From: Gnetum montanum | Taxonomy: Eukaryota > Streptophyta > Gnetopsida > Gnetales > Gnetaceae | Direction: 5' to 3' | Length of the DNA: 64,000 nt | Assembly: GCA_015680685.1 (NCBI GenBank) | Contig: MNCI01004138.1 | Coordinates: 293,608 to 357,607, forward strand | Part shown: in pieces, positions 1-11,045 of the stretch | How the letters are laid out: each line of letters starts with the position of its first letter | How positions within the stretch are numbered: the first letter of the stretch is position 1 | Made by a program: the position numbers and the translations under genes | The notes under the pieces: model-generated | What the model was told of the DNA's origin: nothing | What the model saw: the letters and a program-made list of their open reading frames with translations, nothing else | Database searches by the model: none

Positions 1-9
1 GCCAAAAAC
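1..9 (-). other. Partial primer-binding site cut by the window edge
   Basis: Read on the minus strand, the bases next to the LTR are GTTTTTGGC. The TGGC fits the start of the tRNA-Asp primer site TGGCGCCGTTGCC used by many plant Athila/Tat elements. This makes the adjacent LTR the 5' LTR of an element lying to the left of the window. Only four diagnostic bases are visible, so this is an inference. Confidence 0.4.
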
Positions 10-463
10 TGTACCGACCGAAATCGTCGGTGCAAGGCTGGAACGTTACGTGCACCGAAAGATCTACGGACAAGCACAGTTGACCCTGCCTTCGCTTAAG
101 GGCAAGCTGGAATGGATGAAGGTAGAGTGCCTTGAATGGTCTGCACGCGGATCAAACAAGGACTTCCCCAACGTTTGCCGCTACAACACGTTGGGTTATA
201 CGTAAACAATGCACATTCAATGTAAACCGTAAACAAGCATGATAATGTAAATGAGCCCGTAAACGTAAACTGAAAAACGAAGAAAACTGCAATAAATCTG
301 AGCAAAATGTAAACTGTTTTATATTGAGAATTGATTATAAAGTGCACCGGTCCAAACGCAGTTGTGGCTTTGACACAAGGTGGATGAAAGGCCCCGGCAG
401 CGTAATTGCTCTGGGTCTGCTCTCCTAGAAATTTTGTCCCCCCCCTAGAATTTATAGAAAAAT

Positions 464-479
464 GGGCTATTTATAGGGG
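464..479 (-). promoter_or_regulatory. TATA box of LTR 1
   Basis: Minus strand reads CCCCTATAAATAGCCC, a good plant TATA box. The equivalent site in LTR 2 is at 52192-52205. Both sit in the same relative place in the LTR. Confidence 0.6.
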
Positions 480-516
480 TAGGGTTACTGGGAAAATCGG
501 ACTGGGAGACACGTGG

Positions 517-655
517 GCGTATACGCTGGGTGTATACGCTACATTAGGCCAGCGTATACGTTGGACTTGCTGGGCGTGTGAACTTGGGTGGATGTTGGCG
601 TATACGCTGGGTGTATACGCTGATGAATGCTGGCGTATACGCTGGGTGTATACGC
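517..655 (-). repeat. Palindromic word array GCGTATACGC in LTR 1 U3
   Basis: The ten-base palindrome GCGTATACGC occurs at 517-526, 598-607 and 633-642, with a near copy at 552-561. Each perfect copy is followed exactly 13 bases later by GTGTATACGC (530, 611, 646). The array begins about 40 bp upstream of the minus-strand TATA box, so it lies where U3 enhancer elements would be. The continuous reading frame through it (406-690) is a by-product of the repeat. Confidence 0.75.
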
Positions 656-656
656 T

Positions 657-789
657 GGAACACTGTAGCATTTACGCTGAAACACTGTAGCATTTACGCT
701 GGAGCACTGTAGCATTTACGTTGGAGCACTGTAGCAGTTTACGCCGGAGCACTGTAGCAGTTACGCCGGGGTACTGTAGCAGTTACGCC
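657..789 (-). repeat. 22-bp tandem repeat, six units
   Basis: Six consecutive units of the form GGAGCACTGTAGCATTTACGCT, five of 22 bp and one of 23 bp (723-745). They begin at 657, 679, 701, 723, 746 and 768. Each ends in ACGCT, ACGTT or ACGCC, that is, half of the neighbouring GCGTATACGC word. It lies in the U3 part of LTR 1. Confidence 0.85.
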
Positions 790-1218
790 GGGGCGTACAC
801 GCTGGGCGTATAGAAATGGAAGATCATCATTTGGAGCCCAAAATTTGATTTTCAAGTGTCCAAGAGCTGCTGGGAACCTTGGGGAAGGTTCTGGGGGGTC
901 TGGACACTTGATTTTGGCACGTTTTGACCCATTTCTGGGGCCCGAAAGTCTCTCTACGTTGGGCTTACGCTGGGCATGTGTAGACCAGCGTACAGGATGC
1001 ATACTTAGTGAAAACCAAGTATTTTGAGCTTGAAATTTGCCAAGTTTAATGCCAGATGTCATCGTAGTCATCTGTGGGTCCCAGGGAACTTTTACTTGCT
1101 TGCTTTGACTTTGTTTGATGCTATTTTTGAGGCTTCTAAACTTGGTCATGTTGAGGACCAACATGACTTAGCTTAATTTCTGTCTTCAAGTGTTAGCCAA
1201 AATTTTTGTGGTGTTTCA

Positions 1219-2400
1219 ATAGTCTTGAGATCCTCCAAGATGCATTGGAAGATCCAAAGTCATCCAAACCATCAAGGAAACCTATTTTGCTACAAGTAAG
1301 AAAAGCTAGAAGTACAAGGAATCAAAAAATACATTAGTATTTAATGCATTGGAATGATGAGAAACCTAAAAATGTAGTTTATATTCATGAGAAGGACTTG
1401 GCTTTGTGGAGGCTTAATGTTATCCCAAGTATATAACCAACTTAAAAATAAGTTTTTGATTTATGAATGGGAGAGATGATGAGGACATCATCCAACACAT
1501 GTAATTTCCTTAATAAATTGTAATTTTATGTGTGCTTTTTGTAGTTTAGGTGTGTTTTGTATTTTCATATTATTTTTAATATTCCAAGGGATAAGAAAAG
1601 CTAATTTGAGGTGCATTTGAATTATTAGAACTTTGAGAAGAAGTCTTCATTTTGGTAGTTCAAGCCTAGAAGACATCTCCATGAAAGTCAAGACATCTCT
1701 TCCAAGAGATAGACATCTTCTATTGGAGACAAACATCTCTTGCATCTATGCTAGAATTTGAGAAAGACATCTACATCTTAGTGAGGATGTTTCATCTGGA
1801 GTAGAGATGTCTCCCATGGATGAAAGAAATCTCCTTAAATATGTCTGTTAATATTGAAAGATGTCTCCTCTACTTTTGATAGATCTTATCTGGGACATGT
1901 CCCTCATGTCTAAGATATCTTGTATATAAATCGTGTGCCAAAAATATATATTGTGTGCCAAAAATATATAAATTGAAATCAAGGCCTTTCATTTTAAAAG
2001 AGGAAATTTTTTGGGAGAACCGAGAGAGTGTGTGTGATAAGAGAGGGAGAGCATTGAAAGAGAGTAAGATTAATCTCTAATTGATCTTTCATGTTATGAG
2101 GCTTCATAATCATCTTGAGATTGTGAATATGTTGTTGGGATTTTCTTGAGCTCTTGTTTGTCCTAGTCATTTTTCTTTCAACATTTTTAATTCCCTTCTA
2201 ATTTTCCAACAAGAATAAAGAACTATTTCTTTCTTGCTCTTTAAATGAATATGTAAGTTTGAAGGTTGGAACTGTACTTTTGGATTATTAAAGAATTGGT
2301 CCTCACCACCCTATCTTCTATAGATATTTATGATTAGGAAGAGGAAGAAGATTATCTTCCTACCTTTCTTATTTTTTTGAATCTCTTATCTATTTTCACA
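1219..2400 (+). promoter_or_regulatory. Non-coding promoter or LTR-like region of another element
   Basis: No reading frame is supported. The stretch is AT-rich and holds a plus-strand TATA box (TATATAAA, 1923-1930) preceded by some 250 bp full of GACATCTC words and their complements. It is followed by a purine-rich leader (about 2010-2070). This is the layout of a plant LTR (U3, TATA, R-U5), but I cannot place TG/CA ends, a primer site or a partner copy in the window. It could be a solo or truncated LTR. Confidence 0.4.
1672..1739 (+). repeat. GACATCTC words at 20-bp pitch
   Basis: GACATCTC or a one-base variant starts at 1672, 1692, 1712 and 1732, exactly 20 bases apart. Less regular copies and complements (GAGATGTC) continue to about 1910. 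The TATA box at 1923 follows, and the word next to it is AGATATCT (1914 onward). The spacing is two helical turns. Confidence 0.7.
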
Positions 2401-3300
2401 AAAATGAGCTAACATAGGTTAATAAAGAATTTTCCACTAAGTATAACATAAGCCTTGATAGAAAATGATATGAATTTACTTAAACATGTTGTTGGATATA
2501 TATGGTAATCCATAATCTTAAATTAGATTCTTTTCACTTTGGTGAGTACAGTGTACTCTTTGTAATTCACTCCATAACATCTTTATGTCTACTTGTTGTT
2601 TTCAACATTTGATGTGTAGACACCTCTATGAACTTTATCACCATGTTGAAAAGTTCTAAGGCTTCCATAATGACCTTCACCAAGTAGGAGATGATAATGT
2701 TCTTGATCTTCATCTAGCTTCCCCTTAGAGATTGTTTCAGAATAGGTACATCTCACCAAGATACCAATCTCCACTAGTGGAAATGGTGGGCTAAAGTGAT
2801 GAAGTTTATAATTTCTCTCGGATTTCTTATGGTGTGAACTCAAGGAAAGGTCCAAATTTTGGTTGTTGAAGGATCAAACTCTGGATCTTCTTTATCCACA
2901 TCCTTTTCAAGAAATATTTGATGAAAATGACATCTCAGCTTAGCCTAGGTATAGAAAATTCATCTTACCTATACTATCTCATTTCTGTTATTGGAATCTA
3001 TTGAATAGATTTCATTTCTAGTTCTTTCCTAAGACGTCTAGTTTCATGCATGACCTCTAGTTCTTGTTATGGTTGTTGCTTCTACCCTTGTCCTCATCCA
3101 TCCCTTGGGTACTTTTTCCTTTTCTACAACAGTCCTCCTTCTTGTGGACTGCTTTTAGGTATCATTTGCAATCACATGAATGATCATTGATTAGTCTTTG
3201 TTTGCTTGAGTTTAAGCATTATTACCTTTGATCATCCCTAATTTGGCCAATTTTCATAAAATATATTATTATCACTTCTAAGTGATCATAGGTTATTTCT
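2401..3300. other. Unassigned AT-rich sequence
   Basis: The minus strand has an open stretch of 88 codons (2589-2855), but I recognise no family in it. Codon content is unremarkable. It may be the far 3' part of old element O1 or a remnant of another transposon. Nothing firmer can be supported. Confidence 0.2.
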
Positions 3301-6300
3301 TTAGAGATCCTAAGGTAGCTATATTTTTATTAAATTATTAATATTTTAGCCATTTTTGTTATTACTACCTTCAGTGTTCAAAATCTTTGGAGTTTTGGAG
3401 TATTAGAAATCTTAAATTTCTCTTCTGAATGATGTAGAGAATGACTCTATGAGTGCACAAGTTTTTGAATGGAAAAAATCAAGTGTCTAGTTTGCTAGAT
3501 ATTTCTATTGGAAAATTTGGGCTTTCAGAATAACAAAAACTTCCTTCTCATTTGAGAAAAAATGATAAGATTTTACTAACATCTTACCCATATATACACT
3601 ATTTTTATATTGAGTTGGTGTTGATGCATCAATGTAGATTCATCGAAACTGTTGCAATGACACAACCAATGTTAGAAATTTTATTCATTATGTCTAGGCT
3701 ATTTTCATGAATTTCAAAACAAACAAAGGATTAATAAGAGCCATAGGAAGGATCTAAATATGAGGATAGTATGGTGTAGTTTAAATGAAAGTTCATAAGG
3801 TAGATGCAGAATGATCAATATGAATAGGAATTATGACATGAGAGGTTACTAATAAGATGAGTTAAATGATGATGATGCATGCTTATTGATGATTCATGCA
3901 TTTGGAGGTGATGTATAGACTAGATATCCAAAAGTTACACAAGTTGATTCTTCCCAAAGTAGGATTTAATCCTTTGTGCCCTTGTATAACTACCTCAAAA
4001 AGTGTTCTTAGGCATGTTGGAGATTAAATATCAATCAAGTCTATATGTCATACCCACACAACTACTATGTTCGAAATTTATGCTTTACTAAACAAATAAT
4101 TAGGTACATCATCACATGGAGTAATGAGGTGAGTAGTGAAACAAGAATAAATTATAAAAATACAGATGTGAAATACCTTACCATGTCTACAATAGTTTCT
4201 TATATCAAATTTAGTTAAAATGATCATCATATCTATATGTCTAGGCTTTAGACCAACTCCATAACTTTACCAAAGATAAGGCATTACATTATCTCAAAAT
4301 TACAATCACGAGACCACCACAACTATGTAAAACATTGTCACTTAATAAGAGAAAATATGGAAGTAGATATTTTAATTAATTAATTACTAAACATTAAGTT
4401 TGAGGACTCTTGGTTATTGATTAGAGGAATGCATTTAGGCATGGATCCATGTCTTTCTAATCCCATAGCGAATGTTGATCCCATCAAAGGTAAATCTTCA
4501 AGCATGGATAACATGTCTTTTTAGTCACATGATAAAATTAGTCTAAGTGATCTTGAGATTCTTAGAACTAGCCTATTTTTAGGGATAGGTAACATTTTTT
4601 TTCAGTGTTACCCTAGGAATAATTCTTTTTGTGAATTAAGTAATTAATAATTGTTCTTTCCTTATGAGAGGACTACCTTTAGGCATGGTACCATGTCTTT
4701 CTAGTGACATAGTAAGTCAACACTTCTTCAAAAACATGTTTTCATCAAAATTAAAACATGATTAATAATGTAATCACATGGAGTAGGAAGAATCATAGAG
4801 TAAGCATAAGGAGTTAATAAATTTCCTTAACATTATACCTTGCTTAATCTCCTCCTAATCCATCCCTCTTTTGTTAAGGTATAATATCACAAATTTATTT
4901 TATATTTCATGTAAGAAGAATCGTATTTCTTTCATGATGAAGATCTCTTATTTATAAAAACTAGGGAAATGGATGATATGGTCTTATTGCTTTATGCAAT
5001 TATTTATTAAATAGATTGATAGTATAGGGCATCATGGAATGATAAAAGTTGGCCTTCTACATAAAAACTAGTAAGTTTATTAACAAAAATACACAAAACA
5101 TCAAACAAAAAATATAGAAATAAAATAAAGACTAATCTAAAGAAAAAGAAAAATTATAAATGAAAAGGGAAAAAAGTATAAGTTGAAAATATATAAAGAA
5201 CTTAGAAAATAAGAATAAAAATAAAAATAAATTGTAAAAAAGGTTAAAAAAAGAGATTCTTATAGGAGGTTAGATTTGATGGATATCTTCCCTATGGCTA
5301 AGTTCCAAGGTGGAGCTACAAAAAATATAACGGGCTTGACTATGGGTAGAGGTATCATTTGAATTTCTCACTAGATGAGAATCCTTAAATGATTTGACCT
5401 ATTGCATATTGGGCAAAATTAGTTTGTGTGAGTGATTAAGGTGGTAAATTTACATGGTGCTAGACTAGAAGGTAGAATATATAAAATAAGACCCTTCCCA
5501 TAGTATTTGAAATTTTTTGCATTGGGGTACATAAGTAGGGTTCCATTGAAGGACCTTATCTCCAGTTGAAATTCTACACATCGCATTCTACCAAAATGAT
5601 GTTGTTTAGTATAGTCCTTATGCACTTTGTTTATCATGAAGGCTATTATCCTATTTTAAACTAGCACATTGAGAGTCATAACATGTTCTTTCTGTGTCAA
5701 ACTAACGTTAAGATAAAGTTCTTAAGTAGTGTTAAGTGTACAAAGCTCAATTTGGATGGAAAGTTTGGGTAATTTTTGATCCACTAACTTGTATGGAAAG
5801 TAGTCTAAGGTGGTTTCCAAGTTGATTAGTAAGCCCATATGGCATCATTAAATTTTGTACTCTAATCTCTTCTATATTTGCAAGTTTTTTTAGTTAGGAT
5901 TTGAGCTATTTCTCGATTCATAACTATTGCTTGATTGTTATCTTAGAGGTAATAAGGGGTTATGAGTTTGCGTTCCATCCTTAAGCATCTCATTAATTAC
6001 TTAAAAGGAGTACATATAAAATAAGTTCTATTATTAGAAATTAGTTTCTTAGATATATCAAACCTATTTGTCATATGTTATTTAAAAAATTGGGCTATAT
6101 TTATTATATGAATGCTATTACAATTGCAACTTCAGCTCATTTTATACAATAGTCCACCACAAAAATGATGTAGGATTTTTCATTGGATATAAATGTGATG
6201 GAATCCATGAATTTAATTCCCCATAGAACAAGGGGTTACAATGGTTTGATCCATTATTGGGGCTCTTCTAGCTTGGTAGTCATTCCATCATTTCATTGAT

Positions 6301-6712
6301 ATTTCTCATAGGAGTTGGTAAAGTTATGTGCATCCATAAAGATTGTTGGCCAAAAGTATCATGCCTTGAGGATTTTGTTGGTCATTCTTCTTCCTCTATA
6401 GATCCCTTAACAAGGCCCCTTATGAGTGTCTTGGATAACTTTGGGCTAATCATTAGTAGGTACACATCATTATATTAAGCCATCGACACAAATTTTATAG
6501 AGGTTATCCTCGATATTCATGTAGTACTTGACTTAGTGAGGACTTCTTACTTTTTGCTCAAGTTCAATTTAAGAGGAACCTACTATATGAGTGGATATGA
6601 GAGAAAATCTATGTACTGTGTATGAATACACTGGTTATTATCATTATTACCTTTCTAGAAAGTATTTCATTAGGAAACTAGTTAGAAAATGGCTCTTCAT
6701 CAAACTCATTAT
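3301..6712 (-). mobile_element. Old Ty3/gypsy element O1, 3' part
   Basis: This is the downstream half of a decayed minus-strand element whose upstream half is at 25014-30535. Integrase and pol C-terminal remnants occupy about 5290-6712. From 5280 down to about 3640 lies the 3' non-coding region shared with the other family members. It contains the AGACATG...CATGCC box in three copies (about 4431-4470, 4495-4530, 4672-4712) and the block matching GGGTCCTCCCCAAAGCAGG of element A (about 3945-4020). A and B are inserted at its right edge. Heavy decay makes it the oldest layer here. Its left end is uncertain. Confidence 0.65.
5290..6712 (-). pseudogene. Integrase and pol C-terminus remnant of O1
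   Basis: Read on the minus strand, pieces align with the integrase of elements B and E. They include the approach to the catalytic core (around 6150-6260; equivalent of WGIDFMGP, here WGIKFMDS, so the first catalytic Asp is lost), the following hydrophobic strand FVVDYC, and a C-terminal piece at 5419-5637 that corresponds to the conserved segment after FNKQRHDL in B and E. Many stops and frameshifts interrupt it. In the family this enzyme inserts the cDNA into the host chromosome. Here it is dead. Confidence 0.6.
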
Positions 6713-6717
6713 CCCAT
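6713..6717. other. Target-site duplication of element A (left copy)
   Basis: CCCAT directly precedes the left LTR. The same five bases follow the right LTR at 15459-15463. A perfect 5-bp duplication is the normal footprint of Ty3/gypsy integration. Confidence 0.85.
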
Positions 6718-7556
6718 TGATGAGTGGTGAGGTACCCCTACACTCAACCATATGAATACGAGTGTTTCACGCGTGATCCGGTCGAACTCCATAGATGGGC
6801 TAGTTGTGGTATCTAGATAGTTACTCGTTGATCACAGTTCACTATCTTCCCACCTGGACTAGTATATGCTTTGTCACGTATGGTTTAGTCTAGAGTGAGG
6901 TGTATGATGTATTCCTAAACTAATGCTACTCTTGGAGGCAATGGAAAATTATCTTAGCTAAGCTAGGAGGAAAAGGGAGAGAGAGTTAGTTTAAACTAGC
7001 CTAAGGGTGATGAGCATCCATTCCTTAATCATCCATACACATCTTGGACCTCGTGCACAACTACTACGGAGATTACCAAGTGCAGATCCTAGGTACGCTA
7101 CTGGGTTACCAAGTAGTCACACTTAAATGCTCATGATTAAGTCATACTCATTCCACGTTTAAGGAGTTTAGGGTGAAGAGATATTAACTATGAAAGTAAT
7201 AAATAATAATAATAATTAAATAATTAAACTAAGTGAATGTTGCAGTGATGAAGTAATCTCAATATTTATTTTTGGTCATGTGCATGTCCAAGTACGTCAC
7301 ACTCGAATAAAGGATGTCGTACAATTACAATCATCATATTGCAGGCATGCACTGAGAGAGAGGGTTGAGAGAAAAATGAAAAAAAGATCCTACACTAAAC
7401 TGACTCTCTAAAAACTGACTGAAAAGACTCATTTCCTATGTGCCTTCATTTGTATTTATAGGCTCACATAGGAACCATGATATCACATATCTGATATCGT
7501 TGCTGGATGCGATATCGTGTACCCGATATCGCAACCTGATGAATCACGATTCATCA
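6718..7556 (-). repeat. Element A 3' LTR
   Basis: Starts TGATGAGTGG and ends GATTCATCA on the plus strand. It matches 14620-15458 base for base over long stretches, with the same length of 839 bp. In the sense of transcription U3 is very short (about 95 bp) and holds four GATATC palindromes (7525, 7511, 7493, 7479), then the TATA box at 7453-7460. Confidence 0.92.
7453..7530 (-). promoter_or_regulatory. GATATC/TATA promoter module, element A 3' LTR
   Basis: GATATC starts at 7479, 7493, 7511 and 7525 (steps 14, 18, 14). On the minus strand the nearest word begins at 7484 and TATAAAT begins at 7460, a distance of 24 bases. The same module with the same distance occurs in the 5' LTR of A (word 15381-15386, TATA start 15362). 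Confidence 0.8.
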
Positions 7557-7579
7557 TACCCCCACGATTGAATGAAAAC
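7557..7579 (-). other. 3' polypurine tract of element A
   Basis: On the minus strand the sequence ...TCAATCGTGGGGGTA stops at the start of the LTR. It primes plus-strand DNA synthesis in this class of element. The equivalents are 24141-24159 in B and 41383-41400 in D. Confidence 0.75.
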
Positions 7580-7729
7580 TCGTCCTCGAGTCAGAATGAG
7601 AACAAGTCCCATTGATTACATAGTGGATAGGTATGGGATTATTGACGACAGGGAAGCTATTCATGCCGTAGTGGAGAACTTAATAGAACAAGATTGGACA
7701 CAACATAACAAAATGAAAAATTCCTAAAG

Positions 7730-10540
7730 TTACAAAATTGGATGGAACTCATGTGGTTCCTGGTGGCGGTGGCTCCTCCATGGGTCACTTTCGCTTATCC
7801 TGCACTCCAGGTTTTGGAAGGTGATGATGTTGAAGTAGTGCTTAGAGTTTCTCCTCTTTAGTTTGGGGATCCTGTGCCATCCATGCTGATGCTCCAATGT
7901 TTGACGGAGTTGGCACCTCCCATGGGCATGGTAGTTGTAGAAACATTGTGTTGGCTTTGACGTACCAAGCCACAAATAATTGTTGTTCCTCCTCATAGGC
8001 TCTGGCTTTGTCTTTGTACTTGTAAAAATTTGTAAGCCTTTGAGCTAAGTCTATTGTGACATCTTTTTGTCCTTGGTAGCTTGCTTGAACCACCTCTAAT
8101 TTAGAACTTGCAACCTCCAGCCTCTGCAACGTCTTCTTGTGTTCTACAAATTCTGCTTCATACTTGGCATAGGTGGTAGCTACTTGCTTCTCAAGCTCTA
8201 TCCTCAGGTGCCCTACTGTCAACATGGCTAGATTGGCATACCTTAGATTTACCAACTCCATGTATTCTATAAGATCTTGAATCTGCAGGTCCCAGCTCTT
8301 AAGTTCCACCTGGTGGGCAATTGCATATGTATCAAATATGGCTAGCCAATTAATGTGTGATGCACTAAAAGCATTGATGTGGGCCTTGGCCATATGGATC
8401 TCTTTTTCGATAATTTGTTTGTACATTCCCACCTAATCTTGGAAGTGCTCTTTTAACTTTTCGTGTTGCTTGACCTCGTTCTGCCACACACTTACTTCGA
8501 TGGTCGTCTTCTGATGGATGGTGTGTACCTTCTCCATTAAGAGGGTTCGATTTTCTCTGGCCAAACATCTCATGTCCTAGTTGACCCTGATCAGCTATTC
8601 TCACAGCTATTGAAAATGTTCTTTGAGAACATTCTTTTGTTTCTCCATAGAGGTCAACTGAGGATTGTCAACAATAAGCTATTTTTTGTCTTCCTGTAGG
8701 GTCTTAAGTTCCTTGGCATGCATGTAAGTTTGCACTTGTGCCATGGAGGCATTCCAATTGGCCTTCTCTTTTTCCTTTGCCACCTTTTTATTTTCCTTTA
8801 GCAATTTGTTGAGTTGGTCTATCCTGAAGGTGTCTAGTTGGTCTGGAAGAATGAATTGAGAGGGATCCCACTATGCTTCTTGTAAGGTTACGATCCTTTC
8901 TTGTAGTCTTGTAACTTCTGCTTCTACGTGCTCGGCCCTCATCTCTATCATGATCAACTTTCCCTTGGTGGAGATGAGGTTTGCTTGTACTACCATAACA
9001 TCCTGTGGGATGTCAAAGAAGGATGTCATCACTCATCCTATTTGCAGTAGTTGATCAAGCACATCGTCATGCTTTGCAAGAGTTATTGAGGGACTAGCCA
9101 AAGTTTGAGCATCCCGTGCTCTTGTGGAATCTAGCAGTGGCACAACAGGGATATTGAAAGATTTCTTGATGTGGTCTGTGACCACCTCTACAGCTCCAGC
9201 TGCATCCTGGTGCTGGATGAATACCATTGTGGCCCCTTCACCTGTTTCTAGTTGCACTTGGAAGGATGTAGCGTTCCCTGAAATCTGTTATGACCAATAA
9301 CTCTCCTCTCCTCTTGTTTGAATGGACACCTAACCCTGTGCGTGATCTATAGAGATAGTGGGCTATACAATATCATCGATGATATGGAAGAGATTTGCAT
9401 CATCATGACTTCCCCAACTGACTGTCTCAGTGATAGCCTTGAGATGGCTCATTGATAGTCAATAATCTTGCAGCGGTGGTGGCAGTTGGTCTTGCTAGCT
9501 CGTGCTAGGCCCTGCTTCTTGTTGTTGACTGGGTCTCATGCTTGGAGGTTGGTTGGGCCCTGCAAGTTGAGTTGTAGTAGGCCTCACCGTTTGTTCTTAT
9601 TCTGGCCCCAGCATCTCACCGGTAATTTTCCTTGCAGCTGGTGGCTTTAGTATTTCAGTGTATGAAGCATTTTGGGCTTTCCTAAGGACATCATTGGTGT
9701 ATCCTTGAATACCAACACACTTGCATAGTTTCCTGATGAGACAAGGAAAGGGAAACACAAACTTCCCTATCTTACGTTCCTCAAATTGCCTTAGGATCTC
9801 TATGAAATATAGATGAGGTAGGTTAGCATTAACCTTTTCCATCAATATCGCACATCCTCTTGCCGCATATGTTGAAATTCTATTCAACCCTTTTGTGGGG
9901 AAGGTGTGATAAGTTCCAATTTTAAAGTAGATTTTTTCTTCCAACGTCAACTCTCCATAGGTCTTTTCTTCTTTACCGTACACCCTGTCTAACCAAACCT
10001 TTCGCGCATTAGCATCAGAGCGAGTGGATAGACGAGCAACCTTTGGCCATGTATTTGGAAGGTTTAATACTTTTGAAATGGCTTGGACATAGAAATCAAT
10101 AGATACACCACAAATGTTAATTATGGTGCCTTCTTCTGTATTGTGCCAGAATTGGTATGTTTCTCCTAAGTACCAGGCACTGCTTTCAGAGAGGATAAGC
10201 CATAATGGGGACCCTTTGAGGTGGTCCCTAATGGCCTTAGGAGCGAATTTCATGAAAGGTTCAAAGTTCAATTCTAGGATCATGATAGTTGATGTGGAAT
10301 TTTCATTATGGCTTGAACACACTCTGGGGGCAACGTGAGGTGTCATCCCTATTCGGGCACTATAGCAGCTCCTCCTTCTGCCTATCTTGATTACACAGTG
10401 GCAGGGTCTTCTTGATGGATACTGAACGATTACTCCTCCTACTCTGCATGTTGTTCAGCAGGCACCTATCGTCCACCTCTCATGGGTTGCTTAAACATGC
10501 CCTGAGAGGGACCTTCTTGTTGTGCACACTTTGGGGCCAT
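7730..10540 (-). pseudogene. Extra ORF of element A: plant-transposon domain plus coiled coil
   Basis: A candidate start is the ATG at 10540 (MAPKCAQQEG...), with one frameshift before 10346. From 10346 down to 7842 a single frame of about 835 codons runs without any net shift, broken only by a few TAG/TGA stops. The first 250 residues (10346-9597) look like the domain catalogued as putative plant transposon protein: a strand such as VSIDFYVQAISKVLNLP, then YHTFPTKGLNRIST and an Ile/Phe-rich end. A Gln/Pro-rich linker follows. The last 200 residues (8432-7842) are an Ala/Glu/Lys-rich probable coiled coil. Such ORFs sit in env-like positions in some Athila-type elements; no function is established. 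The gene at 60478-64000 has the same two-part plan. I see no transmembrane segment. Confidence 0.65.
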
Positions 10541-10860
10541 CTACAATCACACAGGTCCAATCATTAGTAAGGTTGCTTACCAGAGTTAAGTTATACCTTA
10601 CTTCTTGCCTTAATGAGTCAATTCTGATTCCATGTGATTTTAAGGTTAAGATTTTTTATGGAAATGCCTCCAAAATATTTTAATATTGGTCCACTTTTCT
10701 TAGGTGGTTTTAGAATTTTAATTTCCTAGTATAGGTAAGGAGATGAAATTGTTTTTGGCACATGTTTATTATTATTTTTATAACTAATTACCCTTGATAG
10801 TGTCCTTTGGGCGATGATGAATTTCGAAAAAAAATTATGCACAATTCGGTGTATACCCCT

Positions 10861-10874
10861 CCCCCATGACTAAG
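10861..10874 (-). other. Second polypurine-like block in element A
   Basis: Minus strand CTTAGTCATGGGGG, matching B 23571-23589 and D 41933-41950. It lies between the 3' non-coding region and the extra ORF and resembles the true 3' polypurine tract (TCATGGGGGTA). A role as an additional plus-strand primer is inference. Confidence 0.5.
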
Positions 10875-11045
10875 CTGAACACTCTAAGTTCAAGTAGGTT
10901 CAGACGAAATGAAAATCGGAGCACCAGCGAACAAGTTATGATTATTGAAGGAAGAGATGCACAATCACAAGTCGTAGAAAGAAATTTGAAAAAATTCCCC
11001 CATGTGAACAGTTACAAATGATGTTGATAGGTGCGGGGGGTCCAC

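Larger units (their letters stand above)
10..1218 (-). repeat. LTR 1, Tat-like 5' LTR (minus orientation)
   Basis: This stretch shares its two ends with the repeat at 51652-53365. Both start near TGTACYGAC on the plus strand, share the GTAAAC-rich segment (about 200-310 versus 51865-51960) and the segment around CCGAAAGAT...GACCCTGCC, and end in CCAAAAT...GATGTTTCA or its variant. Ends are TG/CA. A minus-strand TATA box lies at 464-479. Upstream of it in the sense of transcription is a dense array of GCGTATACGC words. No polypurine tract lies to the right, while a primer-site remnant lies to the left, so it is taken as a 5' LTR. The middle differs strongly from LTR 2. Confidence 0.65.

Noticed and set aside
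406-690. Open frames on both strands (94 and 66 codons)
   Set aside because: They run through the GCGTATACGC word array; the sequence has a repeat origin and the peptides (repeated TLGVYA, YTPSVYA) are by-products.
2589-2855. 88-codon minus-strand ORF as copia pol
   Set aside because: No RT or integrase motif could be recognised; left unassigned.
7730-7996. Minus-strand 88-codon ORF overlapping the extra ORF end
   Set aside because: It is out of frame with the 835-codon frame and His/Arg-rich without family resemblance; treated as a shadow.
7842-10540. Retroviral-type envelope in element A
   Set aside because: No signal peptide, transmembrane helix or Cys pattern is visible; only the position resembles the env-like ORFs of some Athila elements.
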